DNA of 64,000 nt from CAYWWM01 sp965198025 (lineage in GTDB: Bacteria; Acidobacteriota; Terriglobia; 2-12-FULL-54-10): contig OZ240237.1 in assembly GCA_965198025.1 (NCBI GenBank), forward strand, positions 2,418,001-2,482,000. The letters run 5' to 3'. Positions 43,549 to 51,732 of the stretch are shown piece by piece; positions within the stretch are counted from its first letter, which is position 1; each line of letters begins with the position of its first letter. A program made the position numbers and the translations under genes. The notes under the pieces are model-generated. The model saw only the letters and a list, made by a program, of their open reading frames with translations, ran no database searches and had not been told where the DNA came from.

Positions 43549-43704
43549 ACCGGCTGATTCTCAGGCTGCCGCCAAAGGTTTCGATAAGACATCCGTCGAA
43601 CCCCGTTGCAGAAAGGCTCAAGAAATCCGGTTGAATGACCTGGCCGCTAGGTATAGCATCGGGTTGTAGTAGAAACGGCAAGGGGAAAGCCGGCGGATTC
43701 TCAG
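43549..43704 (+). repeat. 16-bp direct repeat pair (43549-43564, 43689-43704)
   Basis: RCCGGCKGATTCTCAG occurs twice in one orientation 140 bases apart in the gap between the DUF5916 gene and the small cytochrome gene; 14 of 16 bases agree. The rest of the gap contains a GC-rich stem (GCCGGC near 43715-43728). No integrase or other mobile gene is near. Confidence 0.4.
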
Positions 43705-43777
43705 AGTGGAAGAGCCGGCCGCCGGCCGTATGGTAGGCGGATCGGAAACATAGGGTTGCAATTTAGGGAGTGTTAGG

Positions 43778-44233
43778 ATGCGAACGATTCATTCGATTGT
43801 TCTGGCAAGCACGATTCTCATGTGGGCGTGTACTGGTGCGCCGCAGTCTGAGCAGCAGCCGGCCGCGCCGCCGCAGCCCACCTTCAAGCCGGTTGGAACC
43901 ATCATGCAGATCATGGAAGCCGTGATCATTCCTTCCGCAGACATTGTCTGGAACGTTCCCGCAGAGGAACCCACGAACGATGAGGAATGGTCCACCGTGA
44001 GAAACAATGCCCTGGCCTTGGCCGAAGCAGGAAACCTCCTCATGATTGAGGGCCGCGCTAAGGACCAGGACGCTTGGATGCGCGCGGCGCAGGCCCTGGT
44101 GGACGCGGGCACGACGGCCTTCCATGCTGCCGAAGAGCAAGACATGGACGCCATCACGGCAGCCGGGGATGAGATCTACAACAGTTGTGAAGGCTGCCAC
44201 TTGCAGTATCCTCCCGAAACGGCCGGCCAATAG
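43778..44233 (+). CDS. Small cytochrome c lipoprotein
   Basis: A 151-residue protein. An N-terminal signal ends at Cys18 in LMWACTG, probably a lipobox although Trp at -2 is unusual. A Pro/Gln-rich linker follows, then a helical domain with a C-terminal haem motif CEGCHLQY. Four-helix arrangement and a haem site near the C-terminus resemble cytochrome c' more than class I cytochromes. It could carry electrons or bind small gases at the periplasmic face. The start has a good ribosome site (TAGGGAG). It stands alone, before the AmrS gene. Confidence 0.75.
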   Translation: MRTIHSIVLASTILMWACTGAPQSEQQPAAPPQPTFKPVGTIMQIMEAVIIPSADIVWNVPAEEPTNDEEWSTVRNNALALAEAGNLLMIEGRAKDQDAWMRAAQALVDAGTTAFHAAEEQDMDAITAAGDEIYNSCEGCHLQYPPETAGQ

Positions 44234-44354
44234 CCGCTTCCCTTTTCTTATTCTGCGCGCTGCCCCCGAAACGCCCGCACGGGCTGGGATAGCAAGCATG
44301 GGATATTCCGAACGGGGAGTGCGTGGATAGAATCGAGAAAGGGAAGCATCTGAT

Positions 44355-45488
44355 ATGGCGGCGTTCCGTGCCATCCTCGATGAACGGGTCCGCGAGGGTG
44401 ACCTCTACGAGCGGCTCGACCGCGACCGTGTCCGATGCTATGCCTGCGGGCATTGCTGCCCGATTCCTGAAGGCCAGCCCGGCGTCTGCAAAGTTCGCTT
44501 CAATCGCGGCGGAACGCTGTACGTCCCTTGGGGCTACGTCGGCGGAGTCCAGTGCGACCCCATCGAAAAGAAGCCGTTCTTTCATGCCTACCCGGGAGCA
44601 CTCGCGTACAGTTTTGGAATGCTCGGTTGTGACCTGCACTGCGCCTACTGCCAGAACTGGGTAACCTCGCAGTCGTTGCGTGATCCGGGCGCGGTTTCGC
44701 CGCCACTGGACGCTTCACCCGAAGAGCTTGTCGCCCAGGCCGTGGAGCTGGGAGCCAAGGTTGTCGTCAGCACGTACAACGAGCCGCTGATCACCAGCGA
44801 GTGGGCGGTTGCCGTGTTCCGGAAAGCGAGAGCCGCCGGGTTGGTTACCGGTTTCGTCTCAAACGGCAACGCCACCCCGGAAGTTCTCGAATACCTGCGC
44901 CCCTGGGTGGACCTCTACAAGGTCGATCTGAAGAGCTTCGACGACCGGCACTACCGTCAGCTCGGCGGGCGCCTCCAGCCGATCCTCAAAACCATTCGCA
45001 GTCTCCATGAAATGGGGTTTTGGCTTGAGATCGTCACGCTGATTATTCCCGGTTTCAATGACTCCGATGAGGAGCTGATCCGCATGGCCGAGTTTCTGGC
45101 AGGAATTTCCGCCGACATTCCCTGGCACGTCACGGCGTTTCACAGCGACTACAAAATGAGCAGTACCGAGGATACACCGCCCGAGACACTCTTGCGCGCC
45201 GCCCGGATCGGTAAGCAGGCGGGACTTCGCTTCGTCTATGCGGGGAATCGGCCCGGCAGAACAGAGGACTGGGAAAATACTCGCTGCCCAAATTGCAACG
45301 AGATGCTGATCGAACGTTTCAGCTTTCGCGTCTTGCGGTACAACCTTACCGCAAGCGGCACCTGCCCATCCTGCGGGTATGAGATCCCCGGACGCTGGGC
45401 ATCTTCGTTTCAGGGACAGATTGCCGCGACACCGTTCCTGCCAGGCCGCCGCGGAAGGCCATCCCCTTTCTCGATTCTTCCGTCATGA
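44355..45488 (+). CDS. amrS: AmmeMemoRadiSam-system radical SAM enzyme
   Basis: A 377-residue radical SAM protein. An N-terminal Cys cluster (CYACGHCCPIPEGQPGVC, 28-45) precedes the radical SAM triad CDLHCAYC (Cys92, Cys96, Cys99), then STYNEPLI, VSNGNATPEVL, VDLYKVDLKSF and a C-terminal zinc-ribbon-like CPNC ... CPSCGYEIPGRW. This layout is that of AmrS, a PflA-like enzyme that normally goes with Memo and AMMECR1 proteins in a modification system whose product is unknown. Neither partner is within the window. The ribosome site is AAAGGGA about 12 bases before the ATG. Confidence 0.87.
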   Translation: MAAFRAILDERVREGDLYERLDRDRVRCYACGHCCPIPEGQPGVCKVRFNRGGTLYVPWGYVGGVQCDPIEKKPFFHAYPGALAYSFGMLGCDLHCAYCQNWVTSQSLRDPGAVSPPLDASPEELVAQAVELGAKVVVSTYNEPLITSEWAVAVFRKARAAGLVTGFVSNGNATPEVLEYLRPWVDLYKVDLKSFDDRHYRQLGGRLQPILKTIRSLHEMGFWLEIVTLIIPGFNDSDEELIRMAEFLAGISADIPWHVTAFHSDYKMSSTEDTPPETLLRAARIGKQAGLRFVYAGNRPGRTEDWENTRCPNCNEMLIERFSFRVLRYNLTASGTCPSCGYEIPGRWASSFQGQIAATPFLPGRRGRPSPFSILPS

Positions 45489-45586
45489 GCTATTTCGGAT
45501 GCTCAGTTGGCTGAAATCGCCGTTCCGAGTCCCGGAGCCTGCCGGCGGGAAATTCTTGCCATGGGGGTGGAATAGGGAAGCTGCTA

Positions 45587-45735
45587 GACCATTTTCAGGG
45601 TTGGTGTATAGCCCGCAGGTAGGGCAGGCATTTCCCTCGACTTCGCTCGGGGCAGGCCTGCCTGTCCGTAAGAGGAAATGCCGGGCGGCCTGTCCCTACT
45701 TTGGCGGCTGCGCTACACCCACCCGGAAAATGGTC
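45587..45735. mobile_element. MITE-like 149-bp palindromic element
   Basis: The ends are perfect 10-bp inverted repeats, GACCATTTTC and GAAAATGGTC. Further in, GGTGTA/TACACC, GTAGGGCAGGC/CCTGTCCCTAC and GGCATTTCC/GGAAATGCC pair in order, so most of the element folds into one long interrupted hairpin with GCAGGCCTGC near its tip. It codes for nothing. This is the form of a miniature inverted-repeat transposable element or a large REP/BIME unit. No target-site duplication is obvious at the borders and no transposase is in the window. Confidence 0.6.
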
Positions 45736-45784
45736 GAATCTATCCATATACCCCATAAAACTGTACGGAAATGCTCTGTCGAGA

Positions 45785-45817
45785 GAACCGAAGGAACCGA
45801 AGGAACCGAAAGAACCG
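45785..45817. repeat. Tandem 9-mers GAACCGAAG (4 copies)
   Basis: GAACCG recurs at 45785, 45794, 45803 and 45812 with a strict 9-base period. A diverged version is at 4132-4163. It lies about 50 bases beyond the palindromic element and just before the 3' end of the hydrolase gene. Confidence 0.75.
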
Positions 45818-45849
45818 AAAACGGTTGTCGCAAGTTGCCGTTGCGCCTG

Positions 45850-47172
45850 CTAGAACCTCGCCTGAATCCACCCTGCGGCGTAGTCAAAGAAGTTTTTCGT
45901 GGCGTTTGAATACTGTCCTGGCGATCCCCCGCATGTCGTACACGGCGTGATGCCCGTTGTAGCACCCTCGACGACGATGAAGTCCTTGTCCTCGCTCCTG
46001 GCGTAGGAATAATTGCTCTCCATATCCTGGACCAGATTCTGGAACGAGGCCTGCATGGCCGCAACGAGCACCGGCACGGTCACGCGCTGGAGCATGCAGG
46101 GGGTCGAATTGTTTGTCGAACAGAGATCGATTCTCCGCTCGTCGATTGAGTGCGTCGCCCGGATCGCGTTGCTGCTCAGGAACGACCGTAGTGTGAGGCC
46201 TCCTTGCGTACCCTGGTGAAACGTGGCGTTCAGTTCGGCCAGATTCGGCCGCGGCGGCGCGAGGCTCGGCACGATCTCGGTGGTAACGGTCCCATCGTTT
46301 CTGAGGAACTGGGCCGGCCGCAGCGTCGTATGGCGGATGCTCAAGTCGAGCGACTGCAGGCGCGCTCCGTCGAACCCGAAGCTATTGAACGGTGCGTCGT
46401 CTGTGTACGGCCCCTGGCCCGCTTCGATCTCCTGCAACTGCTGCACCGCCATGTCAATCAGCCGGTTCATGCGCTCAGCCTGCGCCTCGAAATATCTGTT
46501 CTTGAAATCTTCGGAATACTCCGACGAGCCGCTCGATCTGTACCCGTTTTCCGTGCGAAAAGGATCGAGCGCCGGACCGCGGCGGGCTGGGTTGGCTTCA
46601 TCCACAATGGACGGGTTCAAGCTTCGCAGCCGCATGATGGGATTGCCGGGGTGGCCGTCGGAGAGAATGATCCCGTCCGCCGGGGTCAGTCCTGCAAGGT
46701 CGTTGCTGCACTGCACGAGTTTGTTTGGCCCCTGGCAAACCGCAGGGCCGTTTTCGGCCACTGCCTGATAGAAGCTCATCGTCACGCCGCCGCCGCTTGC
46801 TCCGAAGAGGACGACCCGCGGCACACCCTGGACGCTCTTCAAGTAGTTCACTCCTTGCGCCACGTCGAGCGGGATTAACTCCCAGTTCACAGCGGATTCG
46901 TTGTTCCGGAACCGCGAGTTCATGCACAGGACCAGAAAGCCGCGTTTCGAGAATTCCGTGCAGGAAATGTGCCGCATGAAGTTCCCTTCCCGATGCATCA
47001 CAATGATGCCCATGCGCGGTGCAGGTCCCGAGTCCGGCCTGTAAAGAGCCCCCGCCACGCCGTCCCGAAACGGCACATAGAGCGGATTGCTCTGCGCAGA
47101 TAGTTGGGCCGCTGCAGACAAAACGATCGCGCTCACGAGGGCTAGGATTGACATCCGGATTGCTGCTCCCAT
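45850..47172 (-). CDS. Secreted alpha/beta hydrolase-like protein
   Basis: A 440-residue exported protein (signal peptide about 1-27, IVLSAAAQLSAQ). It has an alpha/beta-hydrolase start (MGIIVMHREGNFMRH, FLVLCMNSRF) and the nucleophile elbow FGASGGGVTMSFYQA with Ser. Later segments ILSDGHPGNPIMRL and DFIVVEGATTGITP probably hold the acid and histidine. A large central insertion is not recognised. It contains a cysteine pair, CTTC, near the C-terminus. The reaction is unknown; an esterase or peptidase is likely. ATG 47172 has AAGGAGG at good spacing, so the upstream part of the open frame (to 47388) is not translated. Confidence 0.75.
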   Translation of the reverse strand: MGAAIRMSILALVSAIVLSAAAQLSAQSNPLYVPFRDGVAGALYRPDSGPAPRMGIIVMHREGNFMRHISCTEFSKRGFLVLCMNSRFRNNESAVNWELIPLDVAQGVNYLKSVQGVPRVVLFGASGGGVTMSFYQAVAENGPAVCQGPNKLVQCSNDLAGLTPADGIILSDGHPGNPIMRLRSLNPSIVDEANPARRGPALDPFRTENGYRSSGSSEYSEDFKNRYFEAQAERMNRLIDMAVQQLQEIEAGQGPYTDDAPFNSFGFDGARLQSLDLSIRHTTLRPAQFLRNDGTVTTEIVPSLAPPRPNLAELNATFHQGTQGGLTLRSFLSSNAIRATHSIDERRIDLCSTNNSTPCMLQRVTVPVLVAAMQASFQNLVQDMESNYSYARSEDKDFIVVEGATTGITPCTTCGGSPGQYSNATKNFFDYAAGWIQARF

Positions 47173-47248
47173 CGTCAGAGCCTCCTTCACCGGAAAAGAT
47201 ACGAATGGACAGACCTTGCTGCGCAATGCGCACCAGCCGTTGTGATTC

Positions 47249-47815
47249 TCAGCCATCCGCAGGCTGGGATTGTTCCTCGGGATTCGGTGCGGGGGGTTCC
47301 TCCGGCTTGGGCTCACGCAGCAGCCGAGTGATCTCGCGCGTGTTCTCCTCGGTTTCGATCGCCACCAACGCCCGCTGTGCCTCCACAACCATTTGAAAGC
47401 CGCTGTCGTGCGACCAGCGGTACACGGCGAGGCCGATCAAGCCGCCTGCCACGGCGGTGGTGACGATTCGGGCTTGCGGATAGGCCTGGTCGGTCAGAAG
47501 GTAGACCAACCCCGCGAACAACACCCCCATCAGCAGGGCAGCGCCGGCGGCGGTCTTCATCCGGTCCCGCCCTTCAGCCTCCCGCTTCGCTTCCCACTCG
47601 TAGAGTTCCGGATGCCGGGCAAAGCTTCCCTGCTGCTTCGTCCTGGCAGCCACCGGAGGCTCCTTCCATTGAGCCTTGGGCAGTGTTTTCTGTTGTGCCT
47701 TGGCCTGCGCCTTCGCCTCTTTCGCTTCCTTCTTCTTGCAGCGCGGACACTCTATCTTCTCGGCCGGCAATTGCGCGCCGCACATTGGGCACGTCCAGAA
47801 AATGTTCGAAGACAT
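47249..47815 (-). CDS. Zinc-ribbon membrane protein, unknown
   Basis: A 188-residue protein. Residues about 8-28 form a zinc ribbon (CPMCGAQLPAEKIECPRC, two CxxC pairs). A very Lys/Ala/Gln-rich helix (about 28-60), probably a coiled coil, follows, then two transmembrane segments (AALLMGVLFAGLVYLL, ARIVTTAVAGGLIGLAVY) and an acidic, Pro-rich tail. It is likely an inner-membrane protein with its ribbon in the cytoplasm. I do not know its function. ATG 47815 is chosen because the ribbon begins directly after it; the frame extends to 47941. Confidence 0.6.
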   Translation of the reverse strand: MSSNIFWTCPMCGAQLPAEKIECPRCKKKEAKEAKAQAKAQQKTLPKAQWKEPPVAARTKQQGSFARHPELYEWEAKREAEGRDRMKTAAGAALLMGVLFAGLVYLLTDQAYPQARIVTTAVAGGLIGLAVYRWSHDSGFQMVVEAQRALVAIETEENTREITRLLREPKPEEPPAPNPEEQSQPADG

Positions 47816-47954
47816 AAGCCGCTTCAATGTCCTTCCAGTGATTCTATCATGGCGTTCTCCCGTCACTGTCGTCAGACCCATTTCCGCAGCTACAAGCACC
47901 AGGGAGGAGAAAACCCCTGCCAGGCTTCGTCTGTTCGCCACAAACCCTATCCCA

Positions 47955-49085
47955 TCACGACTGTGGATCAGTTGTCAGACGAGACAAACGGATTATCTTT
48001 CGTACGACCTCGGCCGGGTCTCCGGTTTCTTCGAGCAACATCAGTTGCCGGTCCGCCCAGGTAGGTCCCATCGCCATCTCACGCAATTGCTCCAAATGCT
48101 CAAGGCAGCCCAACCGATCCGCAGTCAGCCGAAGCAGCTTCACCAGCTGTAGGAGTCTTTCCCGGGCCGGCTTGGATTCCAGCGTGATTGAGTCCACCAG
48201 CGGCGCGTCCAGCCCGAACCGTGCCGCCCGCCACTTATTCTGTTGCACCATCATCGGATGGCAGTCCAGTTGGTAAGTTCCGTCGTCAATTTGGTCGGAG
48301 AGAGCGACTACGAGGCTCTGGACCAGTGCCACGACGGCCAGGACATCTTCCAGACGGCCCGGCATATCACAAATCCGCACCTCCACCGTGCCGAAATAGT
48401 GGTGTGGCCGAACGTCCCACCAGATTTCCCGAATCGTCTGAATGAATCCGGTATCGACCAGGTGATTTACCAGCCAGACGTATTCGCTCCAATTCCTCAT
48501 CAGGCTCGGAAGCCCGGCCGTGGGAAGGCTTTCCATGATCTTCGAGCGGTGGGATCGCAACCCGGTCACGCGGCCGTTCCACCACGGGCTGTTACAGCTC
48601 ACGGAAAGCAAATCGGGCAAATGGCGAAGAATCCGGTCGCAGATCATCACCGCCTTGTCGCCGGATTCCACGCCGACATGGACGTGCAATCCGAACGTGA
48701 CCAACTGCCGGCCCATGTCCTGCAGAGCTTCGAGCATCCGGGCATAGCGCTCGTTGGGGGTTGGTGTCTGATCCTGCCAGGGCGAGAACGGATGCGTGCC
48801 CGACCAGTAGAGTCGCAAACCAAGCTCGTCGGTAATTTCCTCCACCACCGAAACCTTTTCCCGCAAATCGGATGCCGCATCCGACACCGATTGGCAAACA
48901 TCCGTATTGATCTCCAAGTAGCACTGCATCAGTTCCGGCTTGATACGTCCCTTCAGAGCGTCTGGAACCTTCGCCAGGACATCTGTGATGGAGCTTGACA
49001 GCGCCATCGTCTCGGCGTTGACCAGGGCCAGTTCGATCTCAACGCCGAGCGTCGGTTGCGCATTGGATTGAAATTCCAGTTTCAT
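47955..49085 (-). CDS. YbdK-type carboxylate-amine ligase (GCS2 family)
   Basis: A 376-residue ATP-dependent ligase of the glutamate-cysteine ligase family 2. Recognisable are TLGVEIELALVN at the N-terminus, LMQCYLEINTDVC, the metal/ATP site FGLHVHVGVESGDKAV and TVEVRICDMPG. E. coli YbdK makes gamma-glutamylcysteine weakly; in operons such as this the true amine and acid are unknown. Length matches YbdK (372). The M20 peptidase gene lies ten bases upstream on the same strand, so ligase and amide hydrolase are probably co-expressed and may act on related amides. Confidence 0.87.
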   Translation of the reverse strand: MKLEFQSNAQPTLGVEIELALVNAETMALSSSITDVLAKVPDALKGRIKPELMQCYLEINTDVCQSVSDAASDLREKVSVVEEITDELGLRLYWSGTHPFSPWQDQTPTPNERYARMLEALQDMGRQLVTFGLHVHVGVESGDKAVMICDRILRHLPDLLSVSCNSPWWNGRVTGLRSHRSKIMESLPTAGLPSLMRNWSEYVWLVNHLVDTGFIQTIREIWWDVRPHHYFGTVEVRICDMPGRLEDVLAVVALVQSLVVALSDQIDDGTYQLDCHPMMVQQNKWRAARFGLDAPLVDSITLESKPARERLLQLVKLLRLTADRLGCLEHLEQLREMAMGPTWADRQLMLLEETGDPAEVVRKIIRLSRLTTDPQS

Positions 49086-49095
49086 CAGAACACCT

Positions 49096-50304
49096 CTATG
49101 CTCGCCGGCGGGGGTCCGATTCCCGCACCGCTATTCGTCCTAACATCTTGGCTCCGATCGCCAGAGCCTTCTCATCCACATCGAATTGCGGCGAGTGCAG
49201 CGAATGTCCGGTGGCGGGGGTGGACCGGCACCCCAGACGAAACATGCAGGCACGGGTGAATTCGCCGTAGGCGGCGAAGTCCTCCCCGCCCATGCTGGGT
49301 CGGGGGATTTCGACCACGTGGTCCGCCCCCAGGAAATCTCCTCCCACGTCCCGGATGAGATCTGCCAATCCGGCGTCATTTACTACGGACTCCGGTCCCG
49401 ACTGGAACTCGACCTTGATGAATGTACCGGATGTTTCGGCAATCCCGCGCGCCAGTTGCCGGATATGCTCCTTGGTTTGTTCCCGCACCACCCCTCCCAA
49501 TGTCCGCAACGTGCCCCGCAGAACGGCCGATTCCGGAATCACGTTCGCATTGTCACCGCCCAGGATCTGTCCGATCGTCAGCACCACCGGCTGATGGCTG
49601 TCAATCGCACGCGGCACGAACATGTACAAGGACGTGACCATTTGCGCGGCCGCCGCCAGGGGGTCGCGCGATTCGTGCGGACGCGCGGCATGCCCGCCTC
49701 TTCCCGCAATGCTGACTTCCAGCCAGTCGCACGCGGCTGTCATCACGCCCGTGCGGAGACCGATGGTTCCGACTTCGAGCGATGGGTCAACGTGCAGAGC
49801 CAGGATGGAGCGCACGCGTTCCAGGCCTCCCGCGGCAATCATATTCCGGGCGCCTGTCGCGATCTCCTCTGCGGGTTGCAGGATTCCCCGCCAAGCCACG
49901 GGCCAGGGCAATGCCCCGGCAGCTTCGGCTCGCGCCAACCCGAGCATCGCGCCCATCACGGCGGCGGTGTGCGCATCGTGCCCGCATGCGTGCATCACAC
50001 CGGGTACCTGGCTCCGGTAAGGGACAGCCTTCATGTCTTGAATGCGCAGAGCATCCATGTCGGCTCGCAGAGCGACCAGCGGACCGGAGTCCTGTCCCTC
50101 CGGTTCGGCAATCAACCCTCGGCCATCCGGAGCAACTCGGACGCTCAGCCCCTTGTCCGTCAGCAAGTCTTTCAGGTACTGGGTGGTTCGCGTTTCCTGG
50201 CCGCTGACCTCCGGGCATGTATGCAGATGCCTGCGAATGCACACCATCTCTGCAAAGCCCCGGTCCATTTCCTGATCGAGTGCATGCTTCCAGTCGGACT
50301 CCAT
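49096..50304 (-). CDS. M20D metallopeptidase/amidohydrolase
   Basis: A 402-residue cytoplasmic enzyme of the IAA-amino acid hydrolase/hippuricase type. It shows RRHLHTCPEVSGQE, LRADMDALRIQD, the dinuclear metal site HACGHDAHTA, QPAEE with the catalytic Glu, the dimerisation-domain GRGGHAARPHESRDP and the final metal ligand His in TGHSLHSPQFD. It cleaves N-acyl amino acids or small amide conjugates. AAGGTGG supports ATG 50304; GTG 50310 is also in frame. It is followed by the YbdK-type ligase. Confidence 0.9.
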   Translation of the reverse strand: MESDWKHALDQEMDRGFAEMVCIRRHLHTCPEVSGQETRTTQYLKDLLTDKGLSVRVAPDGRGLIAEPEGQDSGPLVALRADMDALRIQDMKAVPYRSQVPGVMHACGHDAHTAAVMGAMLGLARAEAAGALPWPVAWRGILQPAEEIATGARNMIAAGGLERVRSILALHVDPSLEVGTIGLRTGVMTAACDWLEVSIAGRGGHAARPHESRDPLAAAAQMVTSLYMFVPRAIDSHQPVVLTIGQILGGDNANVIPESAVLRGTLRTLGGVVREQTKEHIRQLARGIAETSGTFIKVEFQSGPESVVNDAGLADLIRDVGGDFLGADHVVEIPRPSMGGEDFAAYGEFTRACMFRLGCRSTPATGHSLHSPQFDVDEKALAIGAKMLGRIAVRESDPRRRA

Positions 50305-50345
50305 AGCCACCTTCTATCCGCCCAATTGTCGCCCTGTACTGCAGC

Positions 50346-51716
50346 TTACAAACGGACGATCTTCTCCATCCGATGCGCCCGAAACGCGTTGCGTGTGTCC
50401 ACGATTCGCCGCGCTGCCCGGGCGATGGCCCCGTAGTCGAATGCGGAATGGTCCGTCAACAGAACGACGCAATCGGCCCGCCGGCACGATTCCAGAACCG
50501 GCTGTGACCGCAGCTTTTCTCCGCCAAGTTCGATGCGCGGCACCAGCGGGTCGCTGTAGGACAGGCGCACTCCGAGCCGCCGCAACAACGTCATCACATC
50601 GAGCGCGGGTGATTCGCGCACATCGCTGGTGTCCTTTTTGTAGGCGACGCCCAGCAGATGAATGTGCGCCTTGCGGGCGGCCTTGTCGAGCTCATTCAGC
50701 ACAGACTGCACCTTGTTCACCACAAACCGCGGCATGGACCCGTTGATCTGCCCGGCCAGCTCGATGAACCGGACCTCCGCCCCGTCGAGTTTCGCCTTCC
50801 ACGACAGGTAGAACGGGTCCACCGGAATGCAATGTCCGCCCAGCCCCGGACCCGGAAAGAACGGCATGAACCCGAACGGTTTGGTCGCTGCCGCCTCGAT
50901 CACTTCCCACACGTCAATCTTCATCATGTCGCATAGCAGCGCCATCTCGTTCGCCAGCCCGATGTTGATCGACCGGAACGTATTTTCGAGCAGCTTGACC
51001 ATTTCGGCAACCCGGGGCGAGGACACCGGCACGACCGTTTCGAGCGCCTGCTTGTAAAACAGCACACCCAGCTCTGAGCATGCCGGCGTGACCCCGCCGA
51101 CCACTTTGGGGATGTTGCGCATGGTGAACCGCAGGTTGCCCGGGTCGACGCGCTCCGGCGAAAAGCACAAGAAGAAGTCGCGTCCTGCTTCCAGTCCTGT
51201 TTCCGCTAAGCGCGGCAGAACCAACTCTTCCGTCGTCCCGGGATACGTCGTGCTCTCCAGGACTACCAGCATCCCCGGATGCAGATGTCTTTGAATCTGC
51301 TCGACAGCCCCCAGAATAAACGACATATCCGGATCTTTGGTCTTGCGCAACGGCGTGGGTACACAAATATTGATGGTATCGAGGCGTGCGATCTCCCCGT
51401 AATTCGTTGTCGCCTGCAGCAAGCCTTCTTGCCCCAGCCGCGCAACCTCCGCAGACGGAACGTCGCCGACATAGGATTTTCCTTGATGGATCGCCGACAC
51501 TTTCCGCTCATCCACTTCAATCCCGGTCACGTGGAATCCAGCGCGGGCGAACTCCGTTGCCAGTGGCAGTCCGACGTACCCAAGCCCCACTACGCCTACA
51601 TGCGCCGTTCGGGAAGAGATCTTTTCCCGCAACTGCGCCATCGCATCCGGGTTCTTCTTGGACCGCGCGCCCGTCTTCCTCTTGGGTTTCCTAACGATCC
51701 CCTTCATAGCTTTCAT
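50346..51716 (-). CDS. UDP-sugar/nucleotide-sugar dehydrogenase
   Basis: A 456-residue NAD-dependent four-electron dehydrogenase that converts a UDP-hexose (UDP-Glc, UDP-GlcNAc or UDP-ManNAc) to its uronic acid for surface polysaccharide. Motifs: the NAD site VGVVGLGYVGLPLA (about 39-52), VPTPL, ESTTYPGTTEE, FSPERVDPG, KLLENTFRSINIGLANEMALLC, the catalytic Cys near 295 in GPGLGGHCIPVDPFYL, and GVAYKKDTSDVRESPAL. PGT/NPGR-type details resemble the WbpA/WecC class more than Ugd. The first 25 residues are basic (KPKRKTGARSKK) and not typical; ATG 51641 would remove them. Confidence 0.9.
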   Translation of the reverse strand: MKAMKGIVRKPKRKTGARSKKNPDAMAQLREKISSRTAHVGVVGLGYVGLPLATEFARAGFHVTGIEVDERKVSAIHQGKSYVGDVPSAEVARLGQEGLLQATTNYGEIARLDTINICVPTPLRKTKDPDMSFILGAVEQIQRHLHPGMLVVLESTTYPGTTEELVLPRLAETGLEAGRDFFLCFSPERVDPGNLRFTMRNIPKVVGGVTPACSELGVLFYKQALETVVPVSSPRVAEMVKLLENTFRSINIGLANEMALLCDMMKIDVWEVIEAAATKPFGFMPFFPGPGLGGHCIPVDPFYLSWKAKLDGAEVRFIELAGQINGSMPRFVVNKVQSVLNELDKAARKAHIHLLGVAYKKDTSDVRESPALDVMTLLRRLGVRLSYSDPLVPRIELGGEKLRSQPVLESCRRADCVVLLTDHSAFDYGAIARAARRIVDTRNAFRAHRMEKIVRL

Positions 51717-51732
51717 GCCTACTCTATTTTCC

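Larger units (their letters stand above)
45489..45849. other. Intergenic region holding a palindromic element and tandem 9-mers
   Basis: There is no gene here. The region is dominated by the 149-bp inverted-repeat element at 45587-45735 and the tandem repeat at 45785-45817. It separates the amrS gene (+) from the alpha/beta hydrolase (-), which end towards each other. Confidence 0.7.

Noticed and set aside
43549..43704. att-like direct repeats
   Set aside because: Only 16 bases with two mismatches and no integrase; kept as a plain repeat.
49186..50436. Plus-strand ORF of 416 codons
   Set aside because: Mirror of the M20D gene and extends past its start; no motifs.
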